A stretch of DNA of 52,969 bases, taken from NCBI GenBank assembly GCA_902591665.1, contig CACJBO010000001.1:146116-199084 (forward strand), read 5' to 3'. Shown piece by piece: positions 42,542 to 48,860 of this stretch (position 1 is its first letter; the number at the start of each line of letters is the position of its first letter). The notes under the pieces were generated by a model. That model was not told the DNA's origin. It did no database searches and was given only the letters and a program-made list of their open reading frames with translations. Made by a program: the position numbers and the translations under genes. Source of the stretch: an uncultured SAR86 cluster bacterium (GTDB taxonomy: Bacteria; Pseudomonadota; Gammaproteobacteria; Magnimaribacterales; D2472).

Positions 42542-43324
42542 CTATGGCTTTTTAAATAAAAGGGTCATTCTGTCGCTTTCCCCTATTGATAAATATTTAT
42601 TCCTATCAACATCTTTAAGCCTAAGGTTTGGAGGCAGTGTCCAGACACCCCTTGGATGATCTTTGGTATCTTTTGGGTTGGCATTTATTTCTGATTTTGC
42701 AACAAGTACAAATCCATGTCTTTTAGCAATCATAATCGCATGCTCTTCAGTTACATAGCCACTTTTTTTCATATCATCTATAGATGTTCCTGGATCGGCT
42801 CTATGCTCTACAACCCCAAAAACACCGCCGGGCTTTAGGGCCTTGAAACTATTTGCAAATATGGAGTCCATTTGTGAGCCTAGCCAATTATGAAGGTTTC
42901 TAAAAGTTAGAACTGCATCTACAGAATTTTCTTCAGCAAGATTGGAGCTTAAATCTACTATTTCTACATTTGTATACATTGGGCTAGATGCCATTTTCTT
43001 TTCAAAGTTTGCTCTACCTCTTTTAAAATATCCAACCTCAGAATCTTTATCAAAATGTGCAGCAATCAACATTCCTGGCTCATGCAAATAATTTGCTAGG
43101 ATTTCTGTATACCAGCCTCCTCCAGGAGACAGCTCCACAACCCTCATATCAGGTTTTATTTGAAAAAAAGTTAGTGTTTCTGCAGGATTTCTATATTCAT
43201 CACGAAGAATATTTTTAGGGCTTCTATCCTCGCTTTGAATTGCTGCCATAAGTTCATGGGCTGAACTAAAAGATGAAAAAGAAAATAAAAAACTTAAAGA
43301 TAACAAACTTATTAATTTACTCAT
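42542..43324 (-). CDS. Exported SAM-dependent-methyltransferase-fold protein
   Basis: A 260-residue protein with a clear signal peptide (LISLLSLSFLFSFSSFSSA, cleaved after SSA). The body resembles a class I methyltransferase: VVELSPGGGWYTEILANY (motif I), then AHFDKDS, VDAVLTFRNLHNW (post-I region), and KPGGVFGVVEHRADPG. This combination fits the COG4798 group of predicted methyltransferases with export signals. SAM is not known to be available in the periplasm, so the real function may differ. Upstream of the aldo/keto reductase gene by 8 bp. Confidence 0.8.
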   Translation of the reverse strand: MSKLISLLSLSFLFSFSSFSSAHELMAAIQSEDRSPKNILRDEYRNPAETLTFFQIKPDMRVVELSPGGGWYTEILANYLHEPGMLIAAHFDKDSEVGYFKRGRANFEKKMASSPMYTNVEIVDLSSNLAEENSVDAVLTFRNLHNWLGSQMDSIFANSFKALKPGGVFGVVEHRADPGTSIDDMKKSGYVTEEHAIMIAKRHGFVLVAKSEINANPKDTKDHPRGVWTLPPNLRLKDVDRNKYLSIGESDRMTLLFKKP

Positions 43325-43430
43325 TCATTAATTCTAAACTTAATTGGGCATTTTTGAAAAATAATTAATTGTAACCTTTACTTCCCATAAAAAAGATGAT
43401 AAGTTTACGTTACATTTTTTGGAGAGATAT

Positions 43431-43649
43431 ATGATAAGTCAAAAAAATAACATAATTATGAATTTAGGTTTAGGAATAAGTTTTGTTGGTATTGCTCTGT
43501 ATGATCCAATGGGTTTGTTGTTTACAGGCATGGGGTTGATATTTGTTGGAATTGGATTTACTTGCATATATTTTGGTTACAGGCAATTGAATGAAGTCGA
43601 GATGATTAATAATGCTGTTGAAAGCTTTGAAAAAAATAGGAGAAAGTAA
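43431..43649 (+). CDS. Small membrane protein, first gene of a membrane/HTH module (72 aa)
   Basis: Start ATG at 43431 is preceded by GGAGAG; a TTG-started extension of four residues at 43419 is less likely. The product has two hydrophobic Gly-rich segments (LGLGISFVGIALY and LLFTGMGLIFVGIGFTCIYFG) and ends NNAVESFEKNRRK, a tail echoed by AVEDFEKK at the end of the next gene product. Its TAA stop overlaps the next ATG by 1 bp. No family recognised. Confidence 0.7.
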   Translation: MISQKNNIIMNLGLGISFVGIALYDPMGLLFTGMGLIFVGIGFTCIYFGYRQLNEVEMINNAVESFEKNRRK

Positions 43650-44044
43650 TGGGTCCAGAAATAGTAGTACCATCATTGGGAATGCTGACAGGAATAATAA
43701 TTCCGGTTGCAGTTTTTGTGTGGTTGTATTTAGAAAGCAAAGATAAAAATAAAACAATTTTAGAGATATCTAAAAATATAGACGATCCATCAAGGCTTGA
43801 AGATTTAGTAGCCTTGCTTGATGAAAGAAAAAAACAGCCGATCGACTATAGAAGAAGTGGTGTTGTTACACTATTTGTTGGAATTGGTCTTTTCCTTTTT
43901 GGTGTGTTCTTTTTGGGTAACATCTTAAAGGGTGTTGGAGCTTTAGTTGGTACTATAGGCATTGGTCAAATTATTGCTGGTTACCTCTATCCTAATACAA
44001 GTGAAGAATTAACAAACGCTGTTGAAGATTTTGAAAAAAAATAG
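43649..44044 (+). CDS. Membrane protein of DUF6249-like type (131 aa)
   Basis: One N-terminal hydrophobic segment (GMLTGIIIPVAVFVWLYL), a charged linker with KDKNKTILEISKNIDDPSRL, then two more membrane segments (about 72-92 and 95-115, VVTLFVGIGLFLFGVFF). The segment order and the position before an HTH gene resemble DUF6249-type proteins, tentatively. A TAGGAG ribosome-binding site precedes the ATG. The tail AVEDFEKK repeats the ending of the previous protein, suggesting a duplicated interaction motif. Confidence 0.7.
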   Translation: MGPEIVVPSLGMLTGIIIPVAVFVWLYLESKDKNKTILEISKNIDDPSRLEDLVALLDERKKQPIDYRRSGVVTLFVGIGLFLFGVFFLGNILKGVGALVGTIGIGQIIAGYLYPNTSEELTNAVEDFEKK

Positions 44045-44046
44045 TT

Positions 44047-44259
44047 TTGGGAAAAAATCATAAAAAACTTATTAATAATCTTGAGCAGCTGAGAAAAAAA
44101 GCTGGATTAACTCAAAGTGATTTATCTGAGAGCGCAGAGGTTTCAAGAAAAAGTATAAATGCAATAGAAAATGGGATCTATGTGCCTTCTACTGTTCTTG
44201 CGTTAAAGATTGCAAAAACCTTAAACTGCAAAGTAGAAGACATTTTTAAATTACCTTAG
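44047..44259 (+). CDS. YozG-like XRE-type HTH regulator (70 aa)
   Basis: A minimal HTH protein (LEQLRKKAGLTQSDLSESAE, VSRKSINAIENGIYVPST, CKVEDIFKL). The only start giving full length is TTG at 44047, 2 bases after the membrane-protein stop; no ATG is available in frame. It is a second copy of the membrane-protein/YozG arrangement seen at 23644-24286. Presumably it regulates its own operon. Confidence 0.85.
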   Translation: MGKNHKKLINNLEQLRKKAGLTQSDLSESAEVSRKSINAIENGIYVPSTVLALKIAKTLNCKVEDIFKLP

Positions 44260-44281
44260 GTTTAATATTAAGAGAAGTAAC

Positions 44282-44431
44282 ATGAAATTTATTAATAAAA
44301 ATTCAGGTAACTGGATTGGTGTTGGCGTAGCAATAGGCGCTGTTGTTTTTGTGCTAACCAAAGAACCTGTCTGGATAGCAGTCGGGGTGGCTATTGGTGC
44401 AGCCATTGAATGGACTTTTAGAAAGAAATAA
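44282..44431 (+). CDS. Small Gly-zipper membrane protein (49 aa)
   Basis: Short ORF 22 bp after the HTH gene with an AGAGAAG site before the ATG. It contains a near-repeat: WIGVGVAIGA and WIAVGVAIGA, each the start of a Gly/Ala-rich membrane helix, joined by a short loop (VVFVLTKEPV). The C-terminus is basic. It is probably the fourth gene of the membrane/HTH module, a two-helix hairpin of unknown role. Confidence 0.7.
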   Translation: MKFINKNSGNWIGVGVAIGAVVFVLTKEPVWIAVGVAIGAAIEWTFRKK

Positions 44432-44442
44432 TCGATATCTGT

Positions 44443-45204
44443 CTATACTAAGCAGACCGGTAGTAGATTTGGCAGTTGGTAATTATGTTTTTTTGAATCT
44501 GAGATATCTTGCATATCGATAGTTAAGTTAAATTTTTCATCAAATGAACCTGGCTCATAAACGGTTACTTCAGAAAAAACTTCTCTATAGCGATCAAAAT
44601 AGTCTATTCCAGTCTCTCTTATAATCCTTTTATTTGGTGGTCTTTCTTCAAAATCAATTGTTTTATCATGGAGCATGGGAACAGGTAAAAATGCTAGGCC
44701 CCCTGGCCTTAGTACCCTTTTTATTTCTTGTATGGCTTGCCTATCATTTTTTACATACTCCAAAACATGTGAAGCAAAAACCAGATCAAAAGAATTATCA
44801 GGATAAGGTATGCTTTGAATATCAAACTGGTGATCTACATCCTCTCGATATAAATCAGAAGAAATATAGCTCTTATATTTTTCTTTAAAGATCTTTCTTA
44901 AAAAGTTTTCAGGAGAAATGTGAAGGACATCTGTTTCGGATGCTTTGTTATCATCATATATTTGATTAACCACCAGCATTGCCATTCGTGCCCTTTCAAG
45001 CTCCCCACATTTAGGGCATTTAGCTCTTAGGCGATTATTCTTGTCCATAAAAGGTCCGTTATAACCACAGATTGGGCAATCATATTTATATTTGGATTTA
45101 TGATTTAGCAATTTAAATATTGGGGCTCGGAGACCTTTGAGAAAATATTCAAGTTGCTTAAATTTTCCCTTATTAAAGGTTCCCTTCTTTCTTGTTTTCC
45201 CCAT
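44443..45204 (-). CDS. Class I SAM-dependent methyltransferase with zinc ribbon
   Basis: A 253-residue methyltransferase. An N-terminal zinc-ribbon-like set (CPICGYNG and CPKCGELERAR) precedes the SAM domain, where SFDLVFASHVLEYVKND and IKRVLRPGGLAFLPVP are the motif II and III regions. A clear Gly-rich motif I is missing; VLHISPENFLRK occupies its place, as in some atypical Methyltransf_11 proteins. Its substrate is unknown. The 11-bp gap to the convergent 49-residue gene leaves little room for a terminator. Confidence 0.78.
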   Translation of the reverse strand: MGKTRKKGTFNKGKFKQLEYFLKGLRAPIFKLLNHKSKYKYDCPICGYNGPFMDKNNRLRAKCPKCGELERARMAMLVVNQIYDDNKASETDVLHISPENFLRKIFKEKYKSYISSDLYREDVDHQFDIQSIPYPDNSFDLVFASHVLEYVKNDRQAIQEIKRVLRPGGLAFLPVPMLHDKTIDFEERPPNKRIIRETGIDYFDRYREVFSEVTVYEPGSFDEKFNLTIDMQDISDSKKHNYQLPNLLPVCLV

Positions 45205-45256
45205 TTTTTACTGAATTTTATCTAAAATGAAATCTTACATTATTAAAATAAATATT

Positions 45257-45940
45257 TCATATAGCTAAAATGCTATTTTTTAAGGCAGAAAAAAGATTTT
45301 TATAATAATCTATATCTTCTTTTGAGTGTCGCTTGTTGTAGACGAAAAAAATTAAACTTTTACCGTTAGATTCAATATTGATTTTTTTCTTTCCTTTCTC
45401 AATGCCTGCATTCAAGAGATTAATGAAATCAATAGATATAAAGTCTTCAAAGCCATCCCCTTCTGCAAAACAATAATAGTTTTTAGCTGGAAAAGGTTTG
45501 TGTTTAAATTTTATTGAAGAGAAGTTTGTTAGTTCTAAACTTTTTTTTATTCTTGTATCTAATCCGTAGATATTTTTTTCAAAAAAATTTTTTTTCTTTA
45601 TAAAAAATCTAGGGATGTCCTTGTCCAACTTAAAGAAAAAAACCTGAGTATATCTAACTACATTATTGTTGCCACTTTCTGTTTTTTTTGCAGTAATAAT
45701 ATCTGGATTCTTATCTTTAGCATCAGCAACCAGCATGTTGAAAAATCTTTCTGAACTGATCCATTTAAATGATTTAAAACCATTAAGCCTTTCAAGCAAA
45801 GAGTCGTCTGGTTTTTCAAAGTATTTGTAATGATTATCTTGAGCATATGTATCAAGCTCTTGGATGCGTTTTTTCTCCATATATTTTTGAAGTGCTAAAG
45901 CAAAAATAGCTGATACTCCTACCACCACGTAGATTGTCAC
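45257..45940 (-). CDS. Membrane-anchored protein of unknown function (227 aa or longer)
   Basis: From the GTG at 45940 the protein has one hydrophobic segment (VTIYVVVGVSAIFALAL) and a soluble, Lys/Phe-rich domain (AKKTESGNNNVVRYTQVFFF, NYYCFAEGDGFEDFIS). The frame stays open 105 bp further upstream to 46045 and would add another hydrophobic segment (SILAIALGVVIYFY) but offers no ATG, GTG or TTG. The true N-terminus is therefore unsettled: a rare ATT start or a sequencing or frame change is possible. No family recognised. Confidence 0.6.
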   Translation of the reverse strand: MTIYVVVGVSAIFALALQKYMEKKRIQELDTYAQDNHYKYFEKPDDSLLERLNGFKSFKWISSERFFNMLVADAKDKNPDIITAKKTESGNNNVVRYTQVFFFKLDKDIPRFFIKKKNFFEKNIYGLDTRIKKSLELTNFSSIKFKHKPFPAKNYYCFAEGDGFEDFISIDFINLLNAGIEKGKKKINIESNGKSLIFFVYNKRHSKEDIDYYKNLFSALKNSILAI

Positions 45941-46159
45941 TTTGGAAAATTCATACCCTGATTGTGTATAAAAATAAATAACAACACCTAATGCTATAGC
46001 AAGGATTGATGATAATGTGCTTGGGTTGATGTGATTAATAATTTTCTACTAATAAATTGCTCTACTTAAAGTATCTTTATAAGTTTTAACATTTCAAGGT
46101 AATTAATGTATAAAAATAATTCATAATTTCATACATAATTAAAAAAACAACTTATATTT

Positions 46160-46191
46160 AATAAAAATTAACCACCTTATAAATGGTTAAT
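46160..46191 (-). terminator. Hairpin terminator after the Cys-rich micropeptide ORF
   Basis: On the minus strand ATTAACCA pairs with TGGTTAAT (8 bp) across a 9-base loop, followed by TTTTTATT. It lies downstream of the run cupin gene to micropeptide ORF. AT-rich stem, so stability is modest. The surrounding gap 46046-46331 holds only this hairpin, the micropeptide ORF and otherwise AT-rich sequence. Confidence 0.6.
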
Positions 46192-46219
46192 AAGAAAAGA
46201 TTTTAATTTTTAATGCTTT

Positions 46220-46285
46220 TTATTTAGTGCAACAAGTGCACTCGCAGCAACTACAACAATCACACATGACCTGAGTATAAACCAT
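46220..46285 (-). CDS. Candidate cysteine-dense micropeptide (21 aa)
   Basis: ATG at 46285 to TAA at 46220. Eight of 21 residues are Cys, all within the 12-residue stretch CDCCSCCECTCC, an extreme density resembling metallothionein or copper/zinc-binding peptides. It lies after the cupin gene on the same strand and just before a hairpin terminator. There is no convincing ribosome-binding site, and a chance ORF of this length is possible, but the Cys composition in AT-rich DNA is hard to get by accident. Alternative: a Cys-codon-rich regulatory leader; no downstream Cys gene supports that. Confidence 0.4.
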   Translation of the reverse strand: MVYTQVMCDCCSCCECTCCTK

Positions 46286-46331
46286 ATTTTTGGTAATCTC
46301 ACATCTCAAAATGCTTTCAGGTTAATAAGAT

Positions 46332-46691
46332 TTATATCCATTGATTATCATCTGATGTTAAATCACTAACGATATCACCGGTGTTTCGAACTCCTTTGGG
46401 TTCTATGAGCATAATCTTTGCTTCTTCATCTGCATACGGTCTGTGTTTTTTTCCTTTTGGGACAACAATCATCTCTCCCTCAGAAAGCTCAACAGTCTCA
46501 TCTTCGAACTCAATATGGATTTTTCCTTCAATCACAATGAAAGTTTCGTCAGTATTATCATGACTATGCCATATGAAATCATTCTTTATCTTTGCTAACT
46601 TAAATTGATAATCATTCATTTCAGCTACTACCTTTGGAGACCAATACTCGGTAATTTTTTTATACTTAGAGGTTAAATTAATCTTTTTCAT
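46332..46691 (-). CDS. Cupin-domain protein
   Basis: A 119-residue single cupin. Metal ligands of the fold are visible in the motif-1 region WHSHDNTDETFIVIEGKI and the motif-2 segment GEMIVVPKGKKHRPYA (His near the end). Soluble, no signal peptide. The cofactor and substrate are unknown; small cupins of this type often act as isomerases or sensors. The start overlaps the upstream membrane-protein gene by 4 bp. Confidence 0.85.
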   Translation of the reverse strand: MKKINLTSKYKKITEYWSPKVVAEMNDYQFKLAKIKNDFIWHSHDNTDETFIVIEGKIHIEFEDETVELSEGEMIVVPKGKKHRPYADEEAKIMLIEPKGVRNTGDIVSDLTSDDNQWI

Positions 46692-47041
46692 TGGAGGACA
46701 TAAATTCTTATAAGGTAGAAAACAACTATTGTTATAGGTAGATATCTATAAATTAATTTATCAAGCGTCTTTTCAAAAGGTGTGGTTTCCATAATGCTTT
46801 TGAAAGATTCAACAAATTTACCCTTATTAAGTAAGACTGTATACCAAAACCTCAGAGATGGAATAAAGAAATTTAAAACCATGATTAGAATATAAACACC
46901 TATAAGACCATTATCTAAAAGTGTTGAGAGCAATTTAAAAAGATTTTCTCGAACAAGGGGTAGAAATGGAGCTGATATTAAAATAGCGTTAACAAGTGCA
47001 AAGTTAATTAATTTGAATGTTATTGCAAGAAAATTAATCAT
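46688..47041 (-). CDS. Three-segment membrane protein (117 aa)
   Basis: Hydrophobic segments at about 3-28, 45-62 and 99-116, joined by a short polar loop with ESFKSIMETTPFEKTLDKL. No family recognised. It overlaps the VOC gene (1 bp) upstream and the cupin gene (4 bp) downstream, so it belongs to that run. Confidence 0.65.
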   Translation of the reverse strand: MINFLAITFKLINFALVNAILISAPFLPLVRENLFKLLSTLLDNGLIGVYILIMVLNFFIPSLRFWYTVLLNKGKFVESFKSIMETTPFEKTLDKLIYRYLPITIVVFYLIRIYVLQ

Positions 47042-47454
47042 TAATTTTTTCTAAAAATATCTCTATCATTTTTAAATGATTTAAATTCTAGGGCATTGCC
47101 AAAAGGATCTTTCAAGAACATGGTCTTTTGTTCTCCAGGCAACCCTTCGAATCTTAGATATGGTTCAATGATAAATTTAATATCGTTTTCTTTTAACTTA
47201 TCAGAAAAACTATCAAACTCATCCCATCCAAGCAAAATTCCAAAATGAGGAATTGGCACATCTTTACCATCAACCTCGTTAGTAAAACTATTTGGCTCAC
47301 CAATATGACAAACCAGTTGATGTCCAAAAAAATTGTAATCCACCCAGTGATCGTCAGATCTACCCTCTGCAAATCCTAACCTGGAACCATAAAATTCCCT
47401 AGCTGTTTCAATGTCATCAACTGGAATTGCTAAATGAAAAGGCCTCAAATGCAT
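47041..47454 (-). CDS. VOC-family protein (glyoxalase fold)
   Basis: A 137-residue VOC module beginning LRPFHLAIPVDDIETAREFYG and ending MFLKDPFGNALEFKSFK with the Glu ligand, the metal pattern of dioxygenase-like VOC proteins. A further His is in HFGILLGW. The gene lies 6 bp after the DoxX-family gene. The substrate is unknown. Confidence 0.86.
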   Translation of the reverse strand: MHLRPFHLAIPVDDIETAREFYGSRLGFAEGRSDDHWVDYNFFGHQLVCHIGEPNSFTNEVDGKDVPIPHFGILLGWDEFDSFSDKLKENDIKFIIEPYLRFEGLPGEQKTMFLKDPFGNALEFKSFKNDRDIFRKN

Positions 47455-47460
47455 ATACTA

Positions 47461-47850
47461 TTATTCCGATTTACTAGACTGTTCCATGTTAACAGCTGCT
47501 AAAAGCAAAAGGCCTGCAAAGATGCCTAGATTTTTATAAAAGTTTTGTAGCTCACGGTCAGGGTTAACACCCTCATAGGTATTCCAAAAATCATGAAGAT
47601 TAAAATTAATTAATATCGTCATAACAGCAAATCCAAGTGCACATATGACAACATGCCTGTTTAATAATAAACTGATACTCCCAACTATCTGTGCTATGCC
47701 TGCGGTTGCTAATAAGATTGGGATCATTTTCATATTATGGGCCTCCATCAATGCAACACTTGTATTCCATGATGTAAATTTACTTATTCCTGGTATTAAA
47801 AAGTAAAGTGCAAGAAATATTCTTCCAACATGCATTAATATTTTTCTCAT
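47461..47850 (-). CDS. DoxX-family membrane protein
   Basis: A 129-residue, four-helix membrane protein. It opens LMHVGRIFLALYFLIPGISKF, the DoxX signature with its Gly-x-x-Lys-Phe turn, and contains RHVVICALGFAVMTILINFN. DoxX-type proteins are associated with redox stress or quinone-linked oxidation, but a direct activity is not established here. It is in a run with VOC and lipoprotein genes. Confidence 0.8.
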   Translation of the reverse strand: MRKILMHVGRIFLALYFLIPGISKFTSWNTSVALMEAHNMKMIPILLATAGIAQIVGSISLLLNRHVVICALGFAVMTILINFNLHDFWNTYEGVNPDRELQNFYKNLGIFAGLLLLAAVNMEQSSKSE

Positions 47851-47859
47851 AAGCCTTTT

Positions 47860-48318
47860 TTATTCTTTTTTATCTTTTTCATCATAGAAAATAACGTCGT
47901 GCCCCTTCTTCTCAAGACATTTCTCAAGACCAGTATACTCTCTATACTCTTTAGTTGCCTTTGTAGCAAAGATTGCTGAGCCACCTAAAATACTACCTGC
48001 AGTACCTGCCGCAACGTAAATAGGTGCAAAGGGACCACTTGCAGTGGCAATTGTAATAAGTCCGCCTAGCGCAAAATATGATCCAAAACCAATACCAACT
48101 TTTGAAGATCTATTTACTTTGATATTAGATATTTTTATGCATTCATTTAACTCATTGCTATAAGTATCAAGATCTGTATTAGATGCTTTTTTTATATATA
48201 CAGGCGAATCATTTAGTTGTTGGTATTCTTGAGGGTTAGGTCTTACATTAATGGCGTTAGAAACACATGAGGATAGAGCCAATATTAGGCATAAAGAAAA
48301 TAAAAACCTATTGCTCAT
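47860..48318 (-). CDS. Hypothetical lipoprotein with glycine-zipper segment (152 aa)
   Basis: Signal peptide ending in the lipobox LSSC (Cys18). After a polar stretch, a Gly/Ala-rich hydrophobic region (about 74-115, FGSYFALGGLITIATASG and GTAGSILGGSAIF) resembles glycine-zipper lipoproteins that span or insert in the outer membrane. The C-terminus is charged (KKGHDVIFYDEKDKKE). Two Cys (C53 and C134) might pair. No specific family named. Confidence 0.7.
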   Translation of the reverse strand: MSNRFLFSLCLILALSSCVSNAINVRPNPQEYQQLNDSPVYIKKASNTDLDTYSNELNECIKISNIKVNRSSKVGIGFGSYFALGGLITIATASGPFAPIYVAAGTAGSILGGSAIFATKATKEYREYTGLEKCLEKKGHDVIFYDEKDKKE

Positions 48319-48338
48319 TTTTTTAATGACCTCTTATA

Positions 48339-48626
48339 TTAAGTTATCAGCTTGGGTATTACTCCTAGTTGAGCGAGGGTACCAAAGATAATTAACAATA
48401 TAATGCTGGAGATTATTTTAAGATTCTTTTTTTGAATCCATTCAAATGAGATGTCTATTAATTTTCTTATCCATTTATCAGCTTTATCCATCCATTTAAT
48501 AGCTTTCCTTGTCCATGTATCAGTCATATCAATCAATAACAAAGAAAATGCGGCAATGATAAGCCACACAAAACCATTAAGTATCATGTCTATAATCCAA
48601 CCGACTGCAATCCAGTTTATTTCCAT
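48339..48626 (-). CDS. Hypothetical membrane protein with Trp-rich amphipathic helix (95 aa)
   Basis: Two membrane segments (about 7-32 and 70-90) flank a middle region with regularly spaced Trp and Lys/Arg (TWTRKAIKWMDKADKWIRKL), which should lie as an amphipathic helix on the membrane surface. This is an unusual design but no toxin or holin family can be assigned. It sits between the lipoprotein gene (21 bp) and the 64-residue gene (7 bp). Confidence 0.6.
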   Translation of the reverse strand: MEINWIAVGWIIDMILNGFVWLIIAAFSLLLIDMTDTWTRKAIKWMDKADKWIRKLIDISFEWIQKKNLKIISSIILLIIFGTLAQLGVIPKLIT

Positions 48627-48632
48627 TATTGC

Positions 48633-48827
48633 TTACCCATAATTATCTAAATAATGTTTTTCTCTCTGTTCTTTTTTCATGCCAACAGTATCATTCATAA
48701 AATTATTTCTATCTTCTCTGGATTTGAAAACCCAAATGCAAACAGTGTCATGCGAATGATAAATTGCTTTTAATTCGTCATCTATTTCACAAATTTCTTT
48801 AGGTATTTCTGTTTTAATACAAATCAT
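48633..48827 (-). CDS. Hypothetical small soluble protein (64 aa)
   Basis: The ATG at 48827 is preferred over a TTG 18 bases upstream. The product is charged and has two Cys (MICIKTEIPKEICEIDDELK and TVCIWVF), no membrane segment, and ends in a Lys/Arg/Tyr-rich helix. It follows glmS by about 30 bp, on the same strand. The start choice is the weakest point; no family recognised. Confidence 0.55.
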   Translation of the reverse strand: MICIKTEIPKEICEIDDELKAIYHSHDTVCIWVFKSREDRNNFMNDTVGMKKEQREKHYLDNYG

Positions 48828-48860
48828 AATGTAGTTTGGGGCCAACCGAGAAATCTTTCT

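Noticed and set aside
43370..43414. TGTAAC and GTTACA arms upstream of the second membrane/HTH module, possible operator
   Set aside because: The 6-base arms are 33 bases apart with no symmetric extension, too weak to list as a site next to the 24-bp dyad of the first module.
46046..46219. AT-rich gap as a replication or riboswitch element
   Set aside because: Only the 8-bp hairpin with a T-tail is distinct. No DnaA-box-like repeats, aptamer-like conserved core or long complementary arms were found.
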